Part shown: one piece after another, positions 28,365 through 37,800 of the stretch
How positions within the stretch are numbered: the stretch's first letter is position 1
Layout: every line of letters begins with the position of its first letter
Assembly: GCA_964511065.1 (NCBI GenBank)
Contig: CAZEEG010000013.1
Coordinates: 5,208-69,207, forward strand
Source: CALBRZ01 sp964511065
Lineage (GTDB): Bacteria; Planctomycetota; Planctomycetia; Pirellulales; S012-138
DNA length: 64,000 nucleotides
Direction of reading: 5' to 3'
Program-made: the position numbers and the translations under genes
Notes under the pieces: model-generated
Database searches by the model: none
Seen by the model: only the letters and a program-made list of their open reading frames with translations
Told to the model about the DNA's origin: nothing

Positions 28365-29570
28365 ATGCGACTGCAGAGCAGATTCACGCTGCCGTACCAC
28401 CTGGCGATGGCCGGGCTATTGATGCTGGCCGTGGTGTGCAGCGAGGCGATTGCCGAACCGATCGTTTCCATTGCCACCGATTTTCCCGGCGGCAATGCGA
28501 CGGTCGTCAAGAATGACGGTGCGGTGGTACAACTCGCACCCGATCTGCGGGGCGGCCGCGATTGGTTCTACTGGTGTTTCGAGGCCACGGCACTCCAGGC
28601 CGGCGAAGTGACGTTCACCTTTCCCGAGCGAGTCGCCGGATTCCGCCTGGGCGCGGTGGGTTTTCAGGGGCCGGCGGTGAGCGAAGACGGCGGGAAAACG
28701 TGGCGGTGGCGCGGGTCGAACGAAAAATACGCCTCGGCCGACCAGTTCTCGTGGACGTTCACCAAACCAGGGCAAAAGGTGCGGTTTGGCGTCACGATCC
28801 CCTACACGCAGGCCAACTTTGAGGCGTTTGTCCAGCGGCACCAGCAAAACCCGCACTTCCACCTCAGCGAACTGACGCAGACCCGGGCCGGCCGCCCCGT
28901 CGAACTGGTGCAAATCGGAAAGCCGGGCGAGGGCCGCAAGGCGGTGCTGATGACCTGCCGGCACCACGCCTGCGAAACGATCGCCAGTTTCCTCCTGGAG
29001 GGCATTCTGGAAACGGCCATGTCCGATACCGACGAAGGCCGAGCGTTCCGCGACCGCTTCGTGCTTTATGCGATCCCCTTTGTGGATAAGGACGGCGTGG
29101 AAGCCGGCGACCAGGGCAAGAACCGGGCCCCCCATGACCACAATCGCGACTACGGGGAGGATTCGATCTATCGCTCGATCCAAGCGATCAAGCTGCTGGG
29201 CGCTGAAAAGAAGATCAACGCGCTGCTTGATCTGCATTGCCCTACCTTGGTGATGGACATTCACCAGCGGTTTTACTTTGCTGGCCCCAGCGATGCGCCG
29301 CGCGACAACGAGGCTGTGGTGAAACGATTTGCCGAGGCGATCAAGGCCAACTTACCCAAGGGGGCCCCGCATGGCCCCGTGGTGCAACTTACGCCCTCGG
29401 GCAAGGACCGCGCCAAGCATTGCAGCGGCTATTTCTCGAAACTGCCGGGCGTGGAAATGTCGGCCACGCTGGAAACCCCGTTTGCGCCGCCCAAGACGAA
29501 CATGTCGCCGGACGACGTTCGCACCTACGGTGCCTCCGTACTGCGTGCGTGGATCGCAACGTTCGAGTAG
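28365..29570 (+). CDS. Secreted M14-type zinc carboxypeptidase
   Basis: A 401-residue exported peptidase. The N-terminus is a signal peptide (core about 12-24, cleavage probably after AIA at 28-30). Residues about 31-150 form a beta-rich N-terminal domain like that of cytosolic carboxypeptidases. The M14 catalytic domain follows, with zinc ligands H201 and E204 (CRHHACETIAS) and H291 (LLDLHCPTL), the substrate-binding NRDYG near 260 and a catalytic glutamate in SATLETPFAPP. It should remove C-terminal amino acids or hydrolyse small amide substrates outside the cytoplasm. GAGGAG precedes the ATG. It converges on the gene ending at 29633. Confidence 0.88.
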   Translation: MRLQSRFTLPYHLAMAGLLMLAVVCSEAIAEPIVSIATDFPGGNATVVKNDGAVVQLAPDLRGGRDWFYWCFEATALQAGEVTFTFPERVAGFRLGAVGFQGPAVSEDGGKTWRWRGSNEKYASADQFSWTFTKPGQKVRFGVTIPYTQANFEAFVQRHQQNPHFHLSELTQTRAGRPVELVQIGKPGEGRKAVLMTCRHHACETIASFLLEGILETAMSDTDEGRAFRDRFVLYAIPFVDKDGVEAGDQGKNRAPHDHNRDYGEDSIYRSIQAIKLLGAEKKINALLDLHCPTLVMDIHQRFYFAGPSDAPRDNEAVVKRFAEAIKANLPKGAPHGPVVQLTPSGKDRAKHCSGYFSKLPGVEMSATLETPFAPPKTNMSPDDVRTYGASVLRAWIATFE

Positions 29571-29632
29571 TCGCGTCCCGAGCAACGGTTAGTGCCCGCG
29601 CGCCAAGCGCAATGGTTCTCGTGGCGACTGCC

Positions 29633-31028
29633 CTACGGCTGTTGCTCTTCCGATTCCGGTACTTCGCCCAGCCAGATGTACAACAGCTCGTGGTTGTACT
29701 CGCCCTCGGGGCCTGCGCTGGCTAGCTCGCAACCGCCGTCCACGCGCGCATAGTGCAGCGGCTTGTCGGAGAAGCGGTCGGGCGTGATCTGGTTCAGGTA
29801 GTCCGGCACCAGCGCGGCCAAGGCGTCGGGATATGCACCGCGCTGCGCCCGGTAGTGTTCCACGGCGTACGCCAGGCGAAGCAATTCGCCTTGCTGGTGG
29901 TTCACGGCCGCAGAAAGCCACATGGCGCCCCAGTGCGGCAGCTTCATCAGATAGTACATGGCGACCATTGCACGATCGCGAGCCTTGTCGCGCGTCGCTC
30001 CCGCCTTGCTGTGTACCTCTCGTATGACCGCCTCCAACTCGCCCTCGAGTTGCTTCCAAGCCTGGCGAAATGCCGGGTACCCGGCCTCGATGTCCAGCCG
30101 GGGCAATTCATCGTACTGGCGGTTAACCATGCGGGCCATTTCGTCCCAATCGACGTCGCCGTCCATCAACAGGTTTTCCTCCGGGACGCGCAGCGACGGT
30201 TGATTGCGGTTTCCTGCTTGTACTTCCGCCGCCACATCGCGGAAATCTTCGATCGTGAAGTAGCGTTCGCTGTTCTCAATCACAACATTCCAGTGGTGCG
30301 GCTCCACGATCGCTTCCAGCGACGCGCGGCGCAGGGCAAGTTCTTCCGCGCTGCGCGGTTGGTGGCTTACCCAGGCCAAGGCGGCAGTGAATGCCATGCG
30401 ATCGACGGCTACGGCCATGAGGTGGTCAAGGACGGTCCTGGATCGCCGGTACCGCATGGCCATCTGGTGGCAGGCGGTAATGTCGTCCCAAGCTCCGGCG
30501 TCGTCGCCCGCTGCAATGCGGTTCATGGCCCTGGCTGACAACGCCATGGCGACTTCCCGCCGCACGGGGNNNNNNNNNNNNNNNNNNNNNNNNNNNNNNN
30601 NNNNNNNNNNNNNNNNNNNNNNNNNNNNNNNNNNNNNNNNNNNNNNNNNNNNNNNNNNNNNNNNNNNNNAACGACTCTGTTGACTGAAAATAGTCGCCTT
30701 CGGCCGGCGGAACCTCCATGCCCAGGGCTTGAAAGAAGTTCTGCTGATGCTCGGGCGCCACGTCAGCCACTCCCGCCACCTGCCAAAAGACCACGGCAAA
30801 GTTGTTCTCGGGCGTGACGCCTTCGCTGGCCCGGGCGTTGATCGCGGCCACGTAGTTCACGTAGCCGTCTTCACCGATCGGTTCGGTGAGAATGGTCGTT
30901 TCCGGCGAGATGGTGAACCGTACCGGTTGCTGGGGCGGGTGGCTGGATTCTGGCGCATACCACAGGTAATAGCCCCAGCCTATCAAGATGGCTCCAGCAG
31001 CGACGATGATCAGCAAACGTCGACCCAT
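29633..31028 (-). CDS. Membrane-anchored hypothetical protein with pseudopilin-like C-terminus (gap inside)
   Basis: A single gene interrupted by a scaffold gap. The N-terminal part (from MGRRLLIIVAAGAILIGWG) has one membrane helix and about 120 residues before the gap; about 310 residues follow after it. The two parts lie in different frames across the 100 N, which shows that the true gap length is not 100 modulo 3. The last ~70 residues (VEHYRAQRGAYPDALAALVP, then YLNQITPDRFSDKPLHYARV) resemble the C-terminal region of pseudopilin-like planctomycete proteins. The start at 31028 is supported by GGAG seven bases upstream; ATGs ten codons earlier lack it. No function is known. Confidence 0.7.
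30570..30669. other. Assembly gap (100 N) inside a gene
   Basis: Exactly 100 N within the hypothetical gene 29633-31028. Flanking frames are offset by one base, so the real length differs from the placeholder. Confidence 0.97.
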
Positions 31029-31177
31029 TGCCGACTCCAGAAATGCGCCGTGCATCACCAGTGGGCAATTGCCACGGCAGATTGATGCATGCCACGGTCG
31101 CCCCGAACCGTGCGCCGTTGGATGTCCCGGTTGGCGACCATGTCCAACCCGAGATTGCCGGTTGATGAGCCCCCGGC

Positions 31178-32839
31178 TTACTGGGCCAATCGACCTTCGC
31201 GCAGTGCGTCGAGGTATTGTTGTGTGTGTTCGCGGTACGGCTTGGGATACTGCTGGTTGTTGATCGGGTCGGAGCGCTGGGCGCTGGCGGGAGTCAGTTC
31301 GGCCTTAATCTGCTCGCGAATTTGGCCGCGGCGGTTGGGCCCGCCCGCCTCGCCCACCACGATGCCCACGCCGCCCTGGTTCTGGCCCGACACGTTGGAG
31401 TCGACGAATTTCTCGCCGCCGGTCTGATCCTCGGGCCGCAGTCCACCGCCTTGTCCCTTGCCCATGCCTGGGCCGAACCCTTTACCCTGTCCTTGTCCCA
31501 TCATTTGGCCCTGGCCCGGTTGCTGCATGGGCGCCATTTGCCCCTGCCCGTCGCCGGCGAGCATCTGTCCCTTGGCTTGCTGCAATTCGTCCATGGCGCC
31601 CTCGACCATTTGCAGTTCATCCAGTTGCCGCTGGATGTCGCCAAGCTGCTGCTGCATACCTTGCAGGCCGGCCATCGCCTGGTCGGCATTACCCTGCTTG
31701 AGACATTCGCCGCACTGGCCCAACTGCTGGGCAAACTGATCGAGTTGATTCATCTGGCCGTCCTGCTGCTGGAGCTGGTCCAACTGCTGCTGAAGCTGCT
31801 CGGCCAATTGCTGGTTGCCGGCCTGCTGGGCCTGCTTGATCTGGTCTTCCAGTGCTTGCTTCTTCTGCTCGTGGTCGGCGGCCATCTTTTCGAGCTTCTC
31901 TTTCATTTCGTTCATCTGGGCGGCCAGCTTCTCGCGTTGCTCATCGTCCAGGTCGCCATCCTTGAGTTGCTGCTGAAGCGTCTCCAGTTCGGCGATGGCC
32001 TGCTTGAGGTCGCCATTCTTGAGGGCCTGGGCCAGCTTGTCAGCCGGGCCGTCGTTGGCACCTTTCAAGCGGCTCAACTGTTCGCGCAGGTCTTCCGCCG
32101 AGGCGAGTTCCTTGCGGCGTTTCTCGAAATCCTGCGCCAAGTCGTTCAGCTTGACGACCGCCTGGCTGCGGTCCTTGATCTCTTGGGATTCAAACGTTTC
32201 GCGCGTTCCCCGCTGAAGTTCGGCGAACATCTTGTCCAGTTCTTCCAGCCCTTGCTCTTGAGCCTGACGGCGGCGCTGCTCCAGTTGCTGTTGCAACCGG
32301 TCGACCGTCTGGCGGACCGCGGACAGTTGCTGCTGGTTGTCGTGGGCCTGGGCCTCCGTTGGCGACCAGGGCGGAAGCAGGTACACCAGCAGTACGGCTG
32401 CCAGCGCCGGCAGCAACGGAAGCAGCGACCAGCGGCTGACCTCCAGCGGAAATGCGCTGTCGACATCCAGCTTCTGCACGCGGCGCAGCGCGTCCTCGGC
32501 TAGAGCCCGGCCAGCCTCGGTTTCCAATTCCTCGGGCGTGAGCGCCAAGGCACTGGACACCCGCTCGCGAAGCTGGAACCGGCGGTCCAGTTCGATGGCG
32601 GCGTCGATGGCTGGAATCCGGGCGAACCAGGTCCAGATGCCCGCCGCCACCAATCCCACGGCGGCCCCGGTCCCCAACAGCAGCCAGGGATCAAGCTGCC
32701 AGTGCCAATACCAGTTGGCCAGAATGGTAACGGCGGCCAGCGTCAACCCGGCAAACAGGCACCAGCCACTGGCCGAAAGAAAGGCCGAAAGGATCAAACG
32801 CCGCCGGGCACGAGCCACTTGGGTTCGAAGCGATTCCAT
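31178..32839 (-). CDS. Membrane protein with long Gln-rich coiled coil (DUF4175-like)
   Basis: A 553-residue envelope protein. Transmembrane helices are predicted at about 17-42, 52-72 and 136-152. Between the second and third lies a cytoplasmic-type segment (AIELDRRFQLRERVSSAL) seen in planctomycete and DUF4175-like proteins. Residues about 160-440 are almost pure coiled coil, rich in Gln, Glu, Lys and Leu (QQLAEQLQQQLDQLQQQDGQ). A Gly/Gln/Met-rich low-complexity tail (GQGQMMGQGQGKGFGPGMG) follows. The start at 32839 has GGAGAG just upstream; the open frame beyond it lacks such a site. It lies upstream of the preceding hypothetical gene on the same strand (149 bases apart). Function is unknown, perhaps a structural role in the periplasm. 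Confidence 0.75.
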   Translation of the reverse strand: MESLRTQVARARRRLILSAFLSASGWCLFAGLTLAAVTILANWYWHWQLDPWLLLGTGAAVGLVAAGIWTWFARIPAIDAAIELDRRFQLRERVSSALALTPEELETEAGRALAEDALRRVQKLDVDSAFPLEVSRWSLLPLLPALAAVLLVYLLPPWSPTEAQAHDNQQQLSAVRQTVDRLQQQLEQRRRQAQEQGLEELDKMFAELQRGTRETFESQEIKDRSQAVVKLNDLAQDFEKRRKELASAEDLREQLSRLKGANDGPADKLAQALKNGDLKQAIAELETLQQQLKDGDLDDEQREKLAAQMNEMKEKLEKMAADHEQKKQALEDQIKQAQQAGNQQLAEQLQQQLDQLQQQDGQMNQLDQFAQQLGQCGECLKQGNADQAMAGLQGMQQQLGDIQRQLDELQMVEGAMDELQQAKGQMLAGDGQGQMAPMQQPGQGQMMGQGQGKGFGPGMGKGQGGGLRPEDQTGGEKFVDSNVSGQNQGGVGIVVGEAGGPNRRGQIREQIKAELTPASAQRSDPINNQQYPKPYREHTQQYLDALREGRLAQ

Positions 32840-33535
32840 CTTTCTCTCCACGGTACGCGCGGCTGGCAACGGATGACCGTCCGCCCCCCCTCTCATATGG
32901 TACCGCAATCCGTGACGGAAACTGATATTCCAATTCGCAAATCGGTGGTAAACTGGTGCAGGCCATCGGGGGGTTACCAACCTCGCAGCCGACGGAAAAT
33001 CTCCAACCTGCCAAGGATGCAACAAGTATGCCCGCCCTCAAGCATGCAGCCGGTTACGCGCGGCGCGCGAATGCCGTCTGCCGGAAACAGGCACCGGTCA
33101 TGCTGCGTGGGCGCAACGTTGCAGGAACCGGGACATGCCCTCAAATCTTGAGCTGGCATGCATACCCACCGTAGGGCTGGTCTGGCGGCTGCCTGGTTCG
33201 GGGGGGATCGCACCAGGCGTTGCTGTCTGGAAGCGAACCAAGGGGCCACCCGCGTACACGGCATTCACATTCACGGCCGCGTGCCGGCACACGGCGATTG
33301 GCCAGCCGCGTGTGGCTCTTGCTCTGGAAAGGTAGGGGGCTCGACACATCGTGGGTGGGGGGCTTATCCGGCAGGCTTCCGGGCTGGTCTTTCGCCTGCG
33401 GGAACGGGACCGCTGGGGTGAGACTCCGATGGACAAATTCCGCTCCAAGAGCGGCGGATGGAATCGTGTATTGAGTGAAATGTGGCAGGGACAAGCAACG
33501 CGTTCCGAAGCCTGAGTTGGCAAGAAGGCGCATTT
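32840..33535. other. Divergent intergenic region, no gene recognised
   Basis: About 700 bases between the coiled-coil membrane protein gene (minus) and the aminotransferase gene (plus). Both genes need promoters here, but I found no convincing -35/-10 pair. Short open frames are present on both strands without family resemblance or ribosome sites. No tRNA- or riboswitch-like structure was identified. Confidence 0.5.
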
Positions 33536-34675
33536 ATGATTCCACGCAAGAAACTCGATATCCGTTGGCCCGATCTGCTCGCAGCCATCTTCCGCACTTT
33601 TTGGCCGGGAAATCGCGAAGCGACCCAACGCCGTGTTGAACAATGGTTCTGCCCGGGCGAGCCATGCCTGGTAAGCCTCTCGGAGCGCAGCGCCTTCGAC
33701 GTGGCCGTGCAGGCGTACGATTTTCCGCCGGGCAGCGAGGTGCTGGTGTCCAGCCTGACGGTGCGGCCGTTCCCTGAAATCCTCAAAGCTCACGGGCTGG
33801 TGCCCGTCCCCATCGACCTGAACATGTCCGACCTTTCCATGCGGATGGACATTTTGGAACGGGCGGTGAACGAGCGCACCCGGGCCATCGTGTGCGCCCA
33901 ATTGTTGGGCAGCCGCATTCCGCTGGATGCGTACGTGGCGTTCGCCAAGCGGCATAACCTGGTGCTGTTTGAAGACTGTGCCCAGGCATTCACCGGCGAT
34001 GCTTTCCGGGGCCATCCCGAGGCCGACGTGAGCATGTTCAGTTTCGGCCCGATCAAGACCTGTTCGGCCCTGTGGGGCGGAAGCACCCGCTTCAAAGATG
34101 CGGCCATTTGCGAAAAGGCCCGGGAAATTCAAGAACGCCAGCCGGTACAAGCCCGGTTCCGGATGTTCATCCGGGCGCTCAAGTACAGCGTCCTCAAGGC
34201 GATCGGGTACCGCATCCCATACACGATCGTCAACTACGCGCTGCGGATGCTGGGGGCCGAACACATCACCGACAAGTCGATCCGGAACTTTACAGGCAAG
34301 GACCAGTTCCGCAAGTTTCGCCAGCAGCCAAGCTACCCGCTGTTAGCGCTGCTGGAGCGCCGGTTGAAGCGGTTCAAGCCCAAGCCGGTGGAGCGGCGCA
34401 CCGCGCACGCNNNNNNNNNNNNNNNNNNNNNNNNNNNNNNNNNNNNNNNNNNNNNNNNNNNNNNNNNNNNNNNNNNNNNNNNNNNNNNNNNNNNNNNNNN
34501 NNNNNNNNNNGTGTATCTGCCGGTGCACGACCGGATGACCCGCCGCGAAGTCGAGCGGTTGGCCAGGGTGATCAACGCTTACGATGGCATTTACCGCAAG
34601 CAGCCCGAGCCGGAGTTGAAGCCGGAGCCTGCCCCATCGCAATTGGAAGCGGTGACCGGCGGCGAGGCAAGCTGA
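33536..34675 (+). CDS. DegT/DnrJ/EryC1/StrS family aminotransferase, incomplete (gap inside)
   Basis: A PLP-dependent sugar-aminotransferase-like protein. Visible family features include the substrate region SLSERSAFDVAVQAY, the strand LVLFEDCAQAFTGD where the PLP ring aspartate is expected, the lysine motif MFSFGPIKTCSALWGG, in which K is the Schiff-base residue, and the typical C-terminal VYLPVHDRMTRREVERLARVI. After the lysine this protein has WGGS instead of the usual GEGG, so it is an atypical member. A scaffold gap at 34411-34510 removes part of the C-terminal domain. The start at 33536 has AGAAGG upstream. Members usually modify nucleotide sugars for LPS or glycans; the exact reaction is unknown. 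Confidence 0.8.
   Translation: MIPRKKLDIRWPDLLAAIFRTFWPGNREATQRRVEQWFCPGEPCLVSLSERSAFDVAVQAYDFPPGSEVLVSSLTVRPFPEILKAHGLVPVPIDLNMSDLSMRMDILERAVNERTRAIVCAQLLGSRIPLDAYVAFAKRHNLVLFEDCAQAFTGDAFRGHPEADVSMFSFGPIKTCSALWGGSTRFKDAAICEKAREIQERQPVQARFRMFIRALKYSVLKAIGYRIPYTIVNYALRMLGAEHITDKSIRNFTGKDQFRKFRQQPSYPLLALLERRLKRFKPKPVERRTAHXXXXXXXXXXXXXXXXXXXXXXXXXXXXXXXXXXVYLPVHDRMTRREVERLARVINAYDGIYRKQPEPELKPEPAPSQLEAVTGGEAS
34411..34510. other. Assembly gap (100 N) inside the aminotransferase gene
   Basis: Exactly 100 N. The reading frame after it continues the frame before it, so the true gap may be 100 modulo 3, or this may be chance. Confidence 0.97.
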
Positions 34676-34795
34676 CACCGCCCGCCAGGCGACCACTCCG
34701 CAGGCCCGGCTACTGCCGGGCGAAATGCGGGTGGATCCGGGCGTGCCCACCATCTACATCCATGCGATTTGCGGCGTTTGTTTGCGCCGTCACAC

Positions 34796-34812
34796 GGCCG
34801 GTGGAACCGGCC
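34796..34812. terminator. Hairpin between convergent genes
   Basis: GGCCGGT and ACCGGCC form a perfect seven-pair stem with a GGA loop between the convergent ends of the aminotransferase and the zinc-ribbon protein genes. There is no T-tract on either side, so it could be a weak terminator or a transcript-end stabiliser. A near-identical element lies at 23276-23294. Confidence 0.35.
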
Positions 34813-34819
34813 CCGCAGG

Positions 34820-37800
34820 CTAGAAATTGCTGTTGGTCGGGCGGATATCGGGTACCGGAGGCGCGCCCGAGGCATCGACAGCCGGAGGCGTGGCCGCCTG
34901 GTCGGGATTCGGTGGAATCAGACCGGCCTGAACCACAAACACGCGGTTCTGCTGAAAGCTGATTCGCCCCATGATGACCACCGGTTGTCCCACCTCGAGC
35001 TGGATGGTCGCGGTCGGATCAATCGCGTGGCCCACCCAGTAGAGCTGGCACTGCGGGGGCGATTTCAGCCCCCGGCCCTCGACACCGTTAGGGTCGCGTT
35101 CCAGCGAAGCGAGAACACCTTCCAGAATGAGGTGTTGACCTTCGTACTTCTTCCTGGCGGCGGCGCGGTTCTTGGTGATCTCGGCGACGAAATCGTCCAC
35201 CGTCATCCGCGGCGGGCCCTCGCCCGATGCTTCAACGATATAGCAGAGGCCAACTACGGGGCCCGATTCTGCGCTTTCCTCCACCTTGCCAAGGAATTCG
35301 ACCTGTTGTCCTGGTAAGACGTGCACCCAGTGTTGAAAGTGTGCCAATTGGCAAGTTATGCGAGTCTTGTCGACACCGGCTTGCGTAGTGGCTTCGAGCC
35401 ATGCTTCCAGTGGGCGGCCTGATTCCGATTTGTAGTTGCGCAAGACTCCGGTGATGCGAATCCATTTGCCGTTGTACTTCTGATCGTAGGTCTCCGGGTT
35501 CGACTTGTACTGAAGGTAGAAGTTCTTGGCGGTGACGGTTGCCTCGGCATTGCGGAGCAATTCCTGGGTCGGCCGGACTGTAGCAGGTACCGCTGATGAA
35601 GTTCCGGAGGTGGACCCCGCTGCCGGCTGGCCACCCCCGGGCTGTTGACCGGGGGCATCGGGCCTTGCCAGCACGCCGCCGAAATCCAGGCTCACATGCA
35701 TATCAAAGAATGTAAGCACTTTGCCGATCACCACCACGCGCTCCCCAACCTTCAGATCGCGCGGCGTGAGCGGATCGGGATTGCGGCCGTTGAAGAACAC
35801 CTTGTACTGGGTGGGCGACTTCAATCCGCGCTTGGGAAAACCGAACTTGTCCTGTTCGATCGATTCCACCACGCCCTCCAGCACGAGGTACTTGTTTTCG
35901 TACTTGATCGGCGTTTCGAGTGGTTCCTGCTCCATTGCGCGCACGAGTTCGTCGACGGACATCCGCGGCGGACCTTGCCCGGTGGCGTTGACGATGTGGC
36001 AGTCGGAGAGCGCGGGGCCGGCGAACGAACCGCCGCCGCCCTGGCCGATGAGTTCCACCGTTTGCCCTGGCAGCACACGGCTCCACTGCTCGAGATCGGC
36101 CAGCCCACACGCCACGTTCGCCGCCTCAACGGCCGTGCCAGGGGTGACTTGCAGCAGATACTCTACTTGCGCTTCGTCCGTTGGCGGCGGTTGGTACTCC
36201 CCGAGCACCCCGGTGACGCGGACCCATTTGCCGCGGTACTTTTGCGCGTGGGCCGCCTGGTCCTGCTGGTATTCACGGTGGAATGCCTCGGCCGTGACGG
36301 TGAAATCGGCATTGGGGAGTTGCTCTCGGGTCGGCCGCGCCGGGGCCGGCGATACCGGCTTGTCGGGCAACTGGCTGTGAGGGGTATCCGGCAGGGCGGC
36401 TAAGGGATCCCGTGTCTCCGTCAGCCCCTTGTATCCGGAAAACATCCACACGTACGGCCGCAGGTCCTGGTTCCCTTGGGGCACGACGAGCGTGGCACCT
36501 TCGGGCATGATCAGGCCGCGACGGTTGCTAGCGAAGATGACCTCGAGCCCTGGTGCCGGCGATTGCTTGGGAATCGACAATATGCGGCTATCGCCAAACA
36601 CGGCCAGAAAGTCGCTGCTGTCTGCCGGGCCGAGTCCCTGGCTAGGGTTGGCGGGATCCCAACGGTAATCTTCCGGCTTGGCCCAAGGAACGCTTTGCTG
36701 GGGCGATACCTCAACGGCCACGACCATCGTGAACAGGGCATCGGCCACAAGGCCCGGCCCCGTCGGCGCACCCGGTCCCATTGGCATGCCGGGGCCGCCC
36801 GGTGCACCGGGACCCAATGGAATACCCGGCCCCCCTGGTACATCTGCACCAGGGGGCCTGCCTGGACCGGCCGGCTGACCTGGGCCAGTTGGTTCACCTG
36901 GACCGGCCGGCCGATTGGGCCCCGCCGATCGGTCGCCCAGGGACAAGAAGCCCAGTCCCGGCTTCCCGGTCACGGCGAGGATATCAGCGTGGCCGTCGGG
37001 GGTAGCCGGGTTAGCGGCGAATAACCGTGGCGGAAGCGAATTCAGAATGGCTGCGTTATGTTCGCTGTCCCAGGGTTCATCCTTACGAAGCTGGCCGAAC
37101 TCCTCGGAGTATCCCAAGTACGGCAGCAGGGTCACCCGCCAACTCATCAGCGGCGTGCCGTCGGAGGTGCTAAAGTTCTTGGGAATTTGTCCCTGGTGAC
37201 TCATGTGCGTGGTGAAAGCGGTAAGCATCTCTTGGAGCTTGACGGGCCGCCGCGATGCGACGTTCGCGTGGACCAATCGCTGCAGGACATTGGCACCCTG
37301 GCCGGCCAGGAGCTGCGCGAGTTCCGGGTTCGCTTCCCAGCGCAAGATCACAGCGCGCTCGTCGCGGGCGATGTTCCCGGCTCGCACAACCGTCGTAGCG
37401 AACCGCTGGGCCAGTGTATCCAAGCTGACGATTGCCTGCGTATCGGAGCTGCCGCTAGCCCGCTGCTTTAACCTTTCGACCAGCGATTGAACGGCCGCCT
37501 GGGTTTGATCGAGTTGCGTGGAATCGGCCGGTTCAAACACCGCTTCTGCCTTGAACGCCTGGCCGACGTCGGCCGTGAGGATTACGGCCTGACATTGCTG
37601 CAGCACCGGAGTCAGCAGTGCGGTCGAGGGTCCGCTCGTGGCGGTTTGAAGTTGTTCGCGGACGGAACTGGGCGTCAGCGAGATATGGACAAAGCTATGC
37701 CCGCCGACTTCGCGCAGCCGCTGGGCCAGGGGGCTATCGTCCCCGCCGGCACGGAGCCGCTGGGCGATGGCATCGCTGAACGTGAACCAGGCGACCGTAC

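Noticed and set aside
31217..32503. Leucine-rich plus-strand frame of 428 codons looking like a membrane protein
   Set aside because: It is the antisense of the Gln-rich coiled coil (CAG/CTG codons read as Leu); no ribosome site.
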